64,000 nt of DNA. It comes from Streptomyces tuirus. Its GTDB lineage: Bacteria > Actinomycetota > Actinomycetes > Streptomycetales > Streptomycetaceae. The position numbers were made by a program, and so were the translations under genes. A model generated the notes under the pieces. That model was not told the origin of the DNA and did no database searches. It saw only the letters and a program-made list of their open reading frames with translations. Shown here one piece after another: positions 38,301 through 45,849 of the stretch; positions within the stretch are counted from its first letter, which is position 1, and the number at the start of each line of letters is the position of its first letter. The stretch covers positions 1,476,001-1,540,000 of the forward strand of contig NZ_AP023439.1 in NCBI RefSeq assembly GCF_014701095.1. Reading direction: 5' to 3'.

Positions 38301-39033
38301 GGCCACGGCCCGCATCTTCGGCTCCAAGCCGGGGGCCTACGGGGCCGGTCTGCTGCCGCTGATCGACGCCCGCAACTGGCGCTCCGACGCGGACCTCGCC
38401 GAGGTGTACGCGGTGTGGGGCGGCTACGCCTACGGGCGGGGGCTCGACGGGCGGGCCGCGCGCGGGGACATGGAGACGGCGTTCAAGCGGATCGCCGTCG
38501 CCGCGAAGAACGTCGACACCCGTGAGCACGACCTGGTCGACGCCGACGACTACTTCCAGTACCACGGCGGCATGGTCGCCATGGTGCGGCACCTGACGGG
38601 CGCGAGCCCCGAGGCGTACGTCGGCGACTCGGCCACCCCGGACCAGGTGAAGACCCGCACGCTCGGCGAGGAGACGCACCGCGTCTTCCGCGCCCGGGTG
38701 GTCAACCCGCGCTGGATGGCGGCCATGCGGCGGCACGGCTACAAGGGCGCCTTCGAGATGGCGGCGACCGTGGACTACCTGTTCGGGTACGACGCCACGG
38801 CCGGGGTCGTGGACGACTGGATGTACGAGAAGCTCAGCGCCGAGTACGTCTTCGACCCGGAGAACCGGGACTTCATGAAGAAGTCCAACCCCTGGGCGCT
38901 GCGCGGCATCACCGAGCGGCTGCTGGAGGCCGCCGACCGCGGACTGTGGGCCGAGCCGGACGCGGAGACGCTGGAGCGGCTGCGTGCCACCTATCTGGAA
39001 CTCGAAGGCGACTTGGAGGGCGACGAGAAGTGA
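35377..39033 (+). CDS. cobN: cobaltochelatase subunit CobN
   Basis: A 1218-residue large subunit of the ATP-dependent cobaltochelatase (CobN/BchH type) that inserts cobalt into hydrogenobyrinate a,c-diamide. Family landmarks: [40 protein letters not shown] and [20 protein letters not shown]. ATG at 35377 overlaps the cobQ stop (ATGA). No CobS/CobT pair is encoded; the next gene, a chlI/chlD fusion, should supply the AAA+ motor. Length is normal for the family. Confidence 0.97.
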   Translation: [1218 protein letters not shown]

Positions 39034-41027
39034 GCACCCCCTTTCCGTTCACGGCCGTCGTCGGCCAGGACGACCTGCGGCTCGCACTGCTGCTGAACGC
39101 CGTGTCCCCGGCGGTCGGCGGTGTGCTGGTGCGCGGCGAGAAGGGCACAGCGAAGTCCACGGCGGTGCGTGCGCTGTCGGCGCTCATGCCGACGCTGGAC
39201 GTCGTCTCCGGCTGCCGCTTCTCCTGCGACCCCGGCTCCCCCGACCCCGGCTGCCCGGACGGGCCGCACGAGCCGGGGGCGTTCGAGACCCGGGCCGCGC
39301 GCATGGTCGAACTGCCCGTCGGCGCCTCCGAGGACCGGCTGGTCGGCGCGCTGGACATCGAGCGGGCGCTCTCGGAGGGCGTGAAGGCCTTCGAGCCGGG
39401 CCTGCTGGCCGACGCGCACCGCGGGATCCTCTACGTCGACGAGGTCAATCTCCTCCACGACCACCTGGTGGACCTGCTGCTGGACGCGGCCGCGATGGGC
39501 GCCTCGTACGTCGAGCGCGAGGGCGTCTCCGTGCGGCACGCGGCCCGTTTCCTGCTCGTCGGCACCATGAACCCCGAAGAGGGCGAGCTGCGGCCGCAGT
39601 TGCTCGACCGGTTCGGGCTGACCGTGGAGGTCGCGGCCTCCCGGGAGCCGGACCAGCGGGTGGAGGTCGTCAGGCGGCGGCTGGCCTACGACGACGACCC
39701 GGGCGCCTTCGCCGCGCGCTGGGCCGAGGAGGAGGCCGCCGTGCGGGCGCGGATCGTCGCCGCGCGGGAGCTGCTGCCGTCCGTGCGGCTGGGCGACGGG
39801 GCGCTGCGGCAGATCGCGGCGACCTGTGCGGCCTTCGAGGTGGACGGCATGCGCGCCGACATCGTGATGGCGCGCACCGCCACCGCGCTGGCGGCCTGGG
39901 CCGGGCGCACGGACGTGCTCGCCGAGGACGTCCGGCAGGCGGCGCTGCTCGCGCTGCCGCACCGGCGGCGGCGCAACCCCTTCGACGCGCCGGGCCTCGA
40001 CGAGGACAAGCTCGACGAGACCCTGGAGGAGTTCGGCGGCTCGGACGACGAGGACCCGGATCCGGACCCCGGCCCGGACGGGCCCGGCGGGGGCGGCGGA
40101 CAGCCGGAACCCGACGACGCGCCCCAGGGCGGCGACGACACCGCGGCCCGGCCCGAGGCCGGCGAGGGCGGGCAGCCGCAGCCTTCGGGCGCCGGCGAGC
40201 AGTCGGCCGTCCGGGCGTCGGAGCCGTTCCGCACGAAGGTGCTGAGCGTGCCCGGCATCGGCGAGGGTGCCGCCGGGCGGCGCTCGCGGGCGCGCACCGA
40301 GCACGGGCGGACGACCGGGGCCCGGCGGCCCCGGGGCGCGCTCACCAAGCTGCACCTGGCGGCGACGGTGCAGGCGGCGGCCCCGCACCAGCGGGCGCGC
40401 GGACGGTCCGGGCCGGGCCTGGTGGTGCGCCGGGACGATCTGCGGCAGGCCACCCGCGAGGGGCGCGAGGGCAATCTCGTGCTGTTCGTCGTGGACGCCT
40501 CCGGGTCGATGGCGGCACGGCAGCGGATGAGCGCCGTCAAGGGCGCCGTGCTGTCGCTGCTGCTGGACGCCTACCAGCGGCGCGACAAGGTGGGTCTGGT
40601 GACCTTCCGCGGTACGGACGCCGAGGTGGCACTGCCGCCGACCTCGTCGGTGGACGCGGCGGCGGCCCGGCTGGAGACGCTGCCGACGGGCGGGCGGACA
40701 CCGCTCGCCGCGGGGCTGCTGCGCGCCCACGACGTGCTGCGCGTGGAGCGGCTGCGCGATCCGGCGCGGCGGCCGCTGGTCGTGCTGGTGACGGACGGGC
40801 GCGCCACCGGAGGCCCCGAGCCGGTCGCCCTGGCCGGGCGTGCGGCGCGGCTGTTCGCGGCCGACGGTGTCGCCTCGGTCGTCGTGGACTGCGAGTCGGG
40901 GCCGGTGCGGCTCGGGCTCGCCGGGCAGCTCGCGGGCGAGCTGGGCGGTACCGCCGTGACATTGGACGAGCTGCGCGCGGACAGCATCGCCGGGCTCGTG
41001 AAGGACGTGCAGAGGAGGGCCGCGTAA
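39030..41027 (+). CDS. ChlI-ChlD fusion, AAA+ motor/VWA subunit of the cobaltochelatase
   Basis: A 665-residue fusion. N-terminal AAA+ domain (about residues 1-330): Walker A GEKGTAKST, Walker B ILYVDEVNLL. A Pro/Asp/Gly-rich linker (about 340-400) is followed by a von Willebrand A domain (about 465-660) with MIDAS motif VVDASGSMAARQRM. It corresponds to BchI plus BchD on one chain and probably replaces CobS and CobT as CobN's partner. GTG at 39030 overlaps the cobN stop. The acidic linker (DDEDPDPDPGPDGPGGGGG) is notable. Confidence 0.93.
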   Translation: MSTPFPFTAVVGQDDLRLALLLNAVSPAVGGVLVRGEKGTAKSTAVRALSALMPTLDVVSGCRFSCDPGSPDPGCPDGPHEPGAFETRAARMVELPVGASEDRLVGALDIERALSEGVKAFEPGLLADAHRGILYVDEVNLLHDHLVDLLLDAAAMGASYVEREGVSVRHAARFLLVGTMNPEEGELRPQLLDRFGLTVEVAASREPDQRVEVVRRRLAYDDDPGAFAARWAEEEAAVRARIVAARELLPSVRLGDGALRQIAATCAAFEVDGMRADIVMARTATALAAWAGRTDVLAEDVRQAALLALPHRRRRNPFDAPGLDEDKLDETLEEFGGSDDEDPDPDPGPDGPGGGGGQPEPDDAPQGGDDTAARPEAGEGGQPQPSGAGEQSAVRASEPFRTKVLSVPGIGEGAAGRRSRARTEHGRTTGARRPRGALTKLHLAATVQAAAPHQRARGRSGPGLVVRRDDLRQATREGREGNLVLFVVDASGSMAARQRMSAVKGAVLSLLLDAYQRRDKVGLVTFRGTDAEVALPPTSSVDAAAARLETLPTGGRTPLAAGLLRAHDVLRVERLRDPARRPLVVLVTDGRATGGPEPVALAGRAARLFAADGVASVVVDCESGPVRLGLAGQLAGELGGTAVTLDELRADSIAGLVKDVQRRAA

Positions 41028-41626
41028 TGCCGCAGGGACAGCCGAGTGTGGTGCCGGACGACGGACTGACGACCCGCCAGCGGCGGAACCGGCCGCTGGT
41101 CGTCGTCCACACGGGCATCGGCAAGGGCAAGTCCACCGCCGCCTTCGGGCTCGCGCTGCGGGCCTGGAACCAGGGGTGGCCGATCGGGGTGTTCCAGTTC
41201 GTCAAGTCGGCGAAGTGGAAGGTCGGCGAGGAGAACGCGCTGCGGGTGCTGGGCGCCTCCGGCGAGGGCGGGTCCGTCGACTGGCACAAGATGGGCGAGG
41301 GCTGGTCCTGGGTGCAGCGCGACGCCCAGATGGACAACGAGGAGAAGGCCCGGGAGGGCTGGGAGCAGGTCAAGCGGGACCTGGCGGCCGAGACGTACAA
41401 GCTGTACGTGCTCGACGAGTTCGCGTACCCGATGCACTGGGGGTGGGTGGACACGGACGAGGTGATCTCCGTGCTGCGGGACCGGCCTGGGACGCAGCAT
41501 GTCGTGATCACCGGGCGGAACGCGCCCTCGAAGCTCGTGGACTTCGCCGACCTCGTGACCGACATGTCCAAGGTCAAGCATCCGATGGACGCGGGCCAGA
41601 AGGGCCAGAGGGGCATCGAGTGGTGA
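41027..41626 (+). CDS. cobO: cob(I)alamin adenosyltransferase
   Basis: A 199-residue corrinoid adenosyltransferase of the CobA/CobO (BtuR) family. P-loop GIGKGKSTAAFG, then WNQGWPIGVFQFVKSAKWK and LDEFAYPMHWGW, all family signatures. It transfers the adenosyl group from ATP to cobalt(I). ATG at 41027 overlaps the upstream TAA (TAATG). Next gene overlaps by GTGA. Confidence 0.96.
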   Translation: MPQGQPSVVPDDGLTTRQRRNRPLVVVHTGIGKGKSTAAFGLALRAWNQGWPIGVFQFVKSAKWKVGEENALRVLGASGEGGSVDWHKMGEGWSWVQRDAQMDNEEKAREGWEQVKRDLAAETYKLYVLDEFAYPMHWGWVDTDEVISVLRDRPGTQHVVITGRNAPSKLVDFADLVTDMSKVKHPMDAGQKGQRGIEW

Positions 41627-43008
41627 GTGCTTCCGTCCCTCGGCTGGTCATCGCCGCGCCCTCCTCGGGCAGCGGCAAGACCACCGTCGCCACGGGGTTG
41701 ATGGCCGCGTTCGCCGCGCGGGGGCTCGCCGTGTCCCCGCACAAGGTCGGGCCGGACTACATCGACCCCGGGTACCACGCGCTCGCGACCGGGCGGGTGG
41801 GGCGGAACCTCGACGCGTACCTGTGCGGGCCCGAGCTGGTCGGGCCGCTGTTCCTGCACGGGGCACAAGGGTGTGACATCGCCGTCGTCGAGGGTGTGAT
41901 GGGGCTGTACGACGGGGCCGCGGGCGAGGGGGAACTCGCGTCCACGGCTCATGTCGCGAAGCTGCTCGGGGCTCCGGTGGTGCTGGTCGTGGACGCGTCG
42001 TCGCAGTCGCGGTCGGTGGCGGCGCTGGTGCACGGGTTCGCGTCGTGGGACCCGGAGGTGCGGGTCGGGGGCGTCATCCTCAACAAGGTCGCCTCGGACC
42101 GGCACGAGGAGTTGTTGCGGGAGGCGCTGGAGCAGGCGGGGGTGCCGGTGCTGGGCGCCTTGCGGCGGGCTGCGCAGGTGTCCACGCCTTCTCGGCATCT
42201 CGGTCTGGTTCCTGTAGCCGAACGGCAGGGTGCGGCGGTCGAAGCCGTCGCTGCGATGGCCGCGCAGGTCGTGGACGGTTGTGATCTGGGGGCGTTGGAA
42301 GCCCTGGCACGTGCAGCCGGTCCCGTACCAGGGGGCTCCGCCCCCTGGACCCCCGCCTCGCCCACCCACCACCCGACGCGGTCGGATGAAGCGGATCAGC
42401 AGCGCGCGCCCGTCGTCGCCGTTGCCGGTGGGCCTGCCTTCACCTTCTCCTACGCCGAACACACCGAACTGCTCACCGCCGCCGGTGCCGACGTCGTCAC
42501 CTTCGACCCCCTGCGGGACGAGGAACTGCCCGAAGAGACCGCCGGGTTGGTGATCGGGGGTGGGTTTCCCGAGGTGTACGCCTCGGAGCTGTCGGCCAAC
42601 GAGCCCCTGCGCAAGGCCGTTTCCACCCTTGCGGAGCGTGGCGCTCCCGTCGCCGCCGAGTGTGCCGGGCTGCTGTATCTGTGCCGGGAGCTGGGCGGGC
42701 TGCCGATGTGCGGGGTGCTGGACGCCTCGGCGCGGATGACCGAGCGGCTCACGCTGGGCTACCGGGACGCCGTGGCTGTGGGCGACAGTGTGCTCGCGGC
42801 GGCCGGGACACGGATGCGGGGGCACGAGTTCCACCGGACCGTCGTGGAGCCCGGCTCGGGGGCGGAGCCCGCCTGGGGGGTCCGCGGCCCCCGGCCGCGG
42901 GTCGAAGGTTTCGTGGAGCGCGGTGTGCACGCGAGCTATCTGCACACGCACTGGGCGTCCGAGCCCGGTGTCGCCCGTCGGTTCGTGGAGAGGTGCCGGA
43001 CGTCATGA
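41623..43008 (+). CDS. cobB: cobyrinate a,c-diamide synthase (glutamine-hydrolysing)
   Basis: A 461-residue CobB/CbiA. N-terminal dethiobiotin-synthetase-like domain: P-loop SSGSGKTTVATG, HKVGPDYIDPGYH. C-terminal glutaminase: AECAGLLYLCRELGG with the catalytic Cys and EFHRT with the catalytic His. The linker (about residues 230-265, PGGSAPWTPASPTHHPT) is encoded by a repeat-like stem at 42328-42348, and the C-terminal piece has another at 42853-42883. GTG start at 41623 overlaps the cobO stop. Confidence 0.95.
   Translation: MSASVPRLVIAAPSSGSGKTTVATGLMAAFAARGLAVSPHKVGPDYIDPGYHALATGRVGRNLDAYLCGPELVGPLFLHGAQGCDIAVVEGVMGLYDGAAGEGELASTAHVAKLLGAPVVLVVDASSQSRSVAALVHGFASWDPEVRVGGVILNKVASDRHEELLREALEQAGVPVLGALRRAAQVSTPSRHLGLVPVAERQGAAVEAVAAMAAQVVDGCDLGALEALARAAGPVPGGSAPWTPASPTHHPTRSDEADQQRAPVVAVAGGPAFTFSYAEHTELLTAAGADVVTFDPLRDEELPEETAGLVIGGGFPEVYASELSANEPLRKAVSTLAERGAPVAAECAGLLYLCRELGGLPMCGVLDASARMTERLTLGYRDAVAVGDSVLAAAGTRMRGHEFHRTVVEPGSGAEPAWGVRGPRPRVEGFVERGVHASYLHTHWASEPGVARRFVERCRTS
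42328..42348. repeat. palindromic GC-rich repeat unit inside cobB (linker)
   Basis: CCAGGGGG and CCCCCTGG are perfect arms around CTCCG. The unit, followed by ACCCCCG, looks like a common streptomycete intergenic repeat here retained in frame, encoding PGGSAPWTP. Confidence 0.55.
42853..42883. repeat. related GC-rich repeat unit inside cobB (C-terminal region)
   Basis: GGCTC-GGGGGCG-GAGCC hairpin followed by CGCCTGGGGGGTCC; this resembles the reverse complement of the unit at 42328 and encodes GSGAEPAWGV. Confidence 0.4.
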
Positions 43009-43736
43009 GCAGCAAGCTGGTCGGAGTCGGGGTGGGCCCCGGGGATCCGGAGCTGGTCACCGTCAAGGGCGTCAACGCCCTGCGGGAGGCCGAGGTCGTG
43101 GTGGTTCCCGTGATGGACAGCGGGGAGCGCGGCCGGGCCGAGGCGACCGTGTTGCACTACGTGCCCGAGGAGAAGGTCGTGCGGGTCGTGTTCGCGCTGA
43201 ACGAGCGCAGCGACCGGGCCCGCCGCGAGGCCGCCTGGGACGCGGCCGGGGAGCGGGTCGCCGAACTGCTGCGGCGGCACGCGTCGGTGGCCTTCGCGAC
43301 CATCGGGGACCCCAATGTGTACTCGACGTTCACCTACCTCGCGCAGACCGTCGCCGAGCTCGTGCCGGGGACCGTCGTGGAGACCGTGCCCGGGATCACC
43401 GCCATGCAGGACCTCGCCGCCCGGTCGGGGGCCGTGCTGACCGAGGGCACCGAACCGCTCACGCTCGTGCCCGTCACCGCCGGAGCGGCCGTACTCAAGG
43501 ACGCCCTGGCCGGGCCCGGGACCGTGGTCGCCTACAAGTTCGGGCGGCAGGCGCACGAGGTCGCCGAGGCGCTGCGGGAGACCGGGCGGCTCGCCGACGC
43601 CGTGTGGGGCTCGGCGCTGGGGCTCCCGGAGGAGTCCGTGCGCCCGGCCGCCGACCTCGACGAGACGCCCCTGCCCTATCTGTCGACGCTCATCGCGCCC
43701 GCCCGGCGCGAGGGCGGACGGGGCGGAAAGCTCTGA
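43005..43736 (+). CDS. cobI: precorrin-2 C20-methyltransferase
   Basis: A 243-residue SAM-dependent tetrapyrrole methylase (CobI/CbiL). SAM loop GVGVGPGDPELVTVKG and the second signature FATIGDPNVYSTFTYLA, then VETVPGITAMQ. ATG at 43005 overlaps the cobB stop (ATGA). Methylates precorrin-2 (or the cobalt form) to precorrin-3. Followed by a 59-bp gap before cobM, one of the few in the operon. Confidence 0.96.
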   Translation: MSSKLVGVGVGPGDPELVTVKGVNALREAEVVVVPVMDSGERGRAEATVLHYVPEEKVVRVVFALNERSDRARREAAWDAAGERVAELLRRHASVAFATIGDPNVYSTFTYLAQTVAELVPGTVVETVPGITAMQDLAARSGAVLTEGTEPLTLVPVTAGAAVLKDALAGPGTVVAYKFGRQAHEVAEALRETGRLADAVWGSALGLPEESVRPAADLDETPLPYLSTLIAPARREGGRGGKL

Positions 43737-43795
43737 CGCGGCCCGTCCGCCCTCGCCCCGCCCCCCTTCACCCCTTGTACGAGAGGACCCATCCC

Positions 43796-44614
43796 ATGGC
43801 CGACGCCCCCGCCGGCAAAGTGACCTTCGTCGGCGCCGGCCCCGGCGCCGCCGACTTGCTGACCTTCCGCGCCGCGCGCGCCATCGCCGAGGCCGACGTC
43901 GTGATCTGGGCGGCCAGCCTGGTCCAGGAGGAGGTCCTCGAACACGCCCGCGAGGACGCGGAGATCCTCGACTCGGCGACCATGTCCCTGGAGGACGTCG
44001 TGGCCGTGTACGAGCGGGCCCGTGCCGAGGGGCTGAAGGTCGCCCGTATCCACTCCGGCGACCCGGCTCTGTGGGGAGGCACGCAGGAGCAGGTCGACCG
44101 CTGTGCCGGGATCGGCATCGCGACCGAGATCGTGCCCGGGGTGTCCTCCTTCTCGGCCGTCGCGGCGCTCGCCCAGCGCGAGCTGACCATCCCGGAGGTG
44201 GCGCAGTCGGTCGTGCTGACCCGGCTCGGCGGCGGCAAGACGCCCATGCCGCCCGGCGAGGAGGTCCGGGAGTTCGCCAAGCACGGCACCACCATGGCGG
44301 TGTTCCTCTCCGCCGCCCGCAGCGGGCAGCTCGTGCGGGAGCTGCTGGAGGGCGGCTACCCGACGACGACCCCGGTCGTGGTGGCGTACCAGGCGACCTG
44401 GCCGGAGGAGCTGGTCGTGAAGTGCACGATCGGCACGCTGGAGGAGACGGTCAAGGAGCACAAGCTCTGGAAGCACACCCTGTTCCTGGTCGGCCCGGCG
44501 CTCGACGCGCACGGCACGCGCTCGCACCTGTACCACCCGGGTCACTTCCACGGGTACCGCAAGGCCGACCCGGAGGCCCGGCGGGCGCTGCGCGAGCGGG
44601 GGGCGAGTACGTGA
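43796..44614 (+). CDS. cobM: precorrin-4 C11-methyltransferase
   Basis: A 272-residue tetrapyrrole methylase (CobM/CbiF). SAM loop VTFVGAGPGAADLLTFRA, IHSGDPALWGG and EIVPGVSSFSA are the family signatures. The ATG at 43796 is preceded by GAGAGGACCCATCCC. Its stop overlaps the GTG of the next gene (GTGA). Confidence 0.95.
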   Translation: MADAPAGKVTFVGAGPGAADLLTFRAARAIAEADVVIWAASLVQEEVLEHAREDAEILDSATMSLEDVVAVYERARAEGLKVARIHSGDPALWGGTQEQVDRCAGIGIATEIVPGVSSFSAVAALAQRELTIPEVAQSVVLTRLGGGKTPMPPGEEVREFAKHGTTMAVFLSAARSGQLVRELLEGGYPTTTPVVVAYQATWPEELVVKCTIGTLEETVKEHKLWKHTLFLVGPALDAHGTRSHLYHPGHFHGYRKADPEARRALRERGAST

Positions 44615-45849
44615 TCACGGTGGTCGGCACGGGGACGGGGGCGGCGCCTTCCGACGCCGTCCTCGCCGGTGCCGGGCTGGTGGTGGGCGGGCGGCGGCAT
44701 CTCGACGCCGTGCGGCTGCCGGAGACGGCGGAGCGGGTCGTGCTCGGGCCTCTCGGGCCGGCTCTCGACACCATCGGCGCGTACGTCGAGAAGGACCGTC
44801 CCGTCGTGGTGCTGGCCTCCGGCGACCCCGGGTTCTTCGGGATCGTGCGGGTGCTGGCGGAGCGGTTCGGGCCGGAGCGGCTGGATGTGCGGCCCGGGGT
44901 GTCGTCGGTCGCCGCCGCGTTCGCGCGGATCGGGCTGCCGTGGGACGACGCCGTGGTGGTGAGCGCCCACGGGCGGGAACTGCGCACGGCCGTCAACGTG
45001 TGCCGGGCGCAGCCGAAGACGGCCGTGCTGACCGGTCCGGGCGCGGGCCCGGCGGAGCTGGGTGCCGCGCTGCGGGACGCGGCACGGGTGCTGGTCGTCG
45101 CGTCCGGGCTCGGCTCGGACGCGGAGCGGGTGGAGCGGGTGACGCCCGCCGAGGCTGCCGCCCGGGACTGGGGCACGGCGGTGAACGTGGTGCTGTGCCT
45201 GGACCAGGCGCGGGCGCTCGGCCCGGTGCGGACGGTCGCGGGGCCCGGGGAGCGGCCCTCCGGCTGGGCCCTGGAGGAGACGGAGTTCGCCCACCGGGAC
45301 TCGATGATCACCAAGTTCGAGGTGCGGGCACTGGCCCTCGCGCGGCTGGGGCCGCGGCCGGGCGACCTGGTGTGGGACGTGGGCGCCGGCTCGGGGTCCG
45401 TGGCCGTGGAGTGCGCGCGGCTCGGTGCGGCCGTGACCGCCGTGGAGAAGAGCACGGACGGGGTCGAGCGGGTCCGCGCCAACGCCGCCGCGCACGGCGT
45501 GGACGTACGCGTGGTGCACGGTGCGGCACCGGACGCGCTGACGGAACTCGCCGAGATCCCGGACGCCGTGTTCGTGGGGGGCGGCGGGCGCGAACTGCCC
45601 GCGATCGTCGCCGCGTGCGCGCGGCGTGCCCGGCGCACGGTGGTCGTCGCCATGGCGGCGCTCGACCGGGTGCCTGCCGCGCGCGAGGCCCTGACGAGCG
45701 CCGGTCTGATCTGCGACGGCGTGCTCCTGCAGTCGTCGCGGCTCGCGCCGCTGCCCGGGGACGTGACCCGGCTCGCGGCGACCAACCCCGTTTTCCTGCT
45801 GTGGGGCGTCCGGCCCCCGGCAGCTGTCGAAGAAGGAGACGCCCAGTGA
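44611..45849 (+). CDS. cobL: precorrin-6Y C5,15-methyltransferase/decarboxylase (CbiE-CbiT fusion)
   Basis: A 412-residue fusion. N-terminal CbiE domain (about residues 1-210): GTGTGAAPSD, ASGDPGFFGIVRVLAE, VRPGVSSVAAAF. C-terminal CbiT domain (about 230-400): SAM loop VWDVGAGSGSVAVECA. Catalyses the two methylations at C5 and C15 and decarboxylation. GTG at 44611 overlaps the cobM stop. The fused form is normal for aerobic-type CobL. Confidence 0.95.
   Translation: MITVVGTGTGAAPSDAVLAGAGLVVGGRRHLDAVRLPETAERVVLGPLGPALDTIGAYVEKDRPVVVLASGDPGFFGIVRVLAERFGPERLDVRPGVSSVAAAFARIGLPWDDAVVVSAHGRELRTAVNVCRAQPKTAVLTGPGAGPAELGAALRDAARVLVVASGLGSDAERVERVTPAEAAARDWGTAVNVVLCLDQARALGPVRTVAGPGERPSGWALEETEFAHRDSMITKFEVRALALARLGPRPGDLVWDVGAGSGSVAVECARLGAAVTAVEKSTDGVERVRANAAAHGVDVRVVHGAAPDALTELAEIPDAVFVGGGGRELPAIVAACARRARRTVVVAMAALDRVPAAREALTSAGLICDGVLLQSSRLAPLPGDVTRLAATNPVFLLWGVRPPAAVEEGDAQ

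Noticed and set aside
35053..38736. 1227-codon open frame antisense to cobN
   Set aside because: Third-position bias belongs to cobN; the antisense translation is Arg/Val/His-rich without motifs. Long shadow frames are expected at this GC content.
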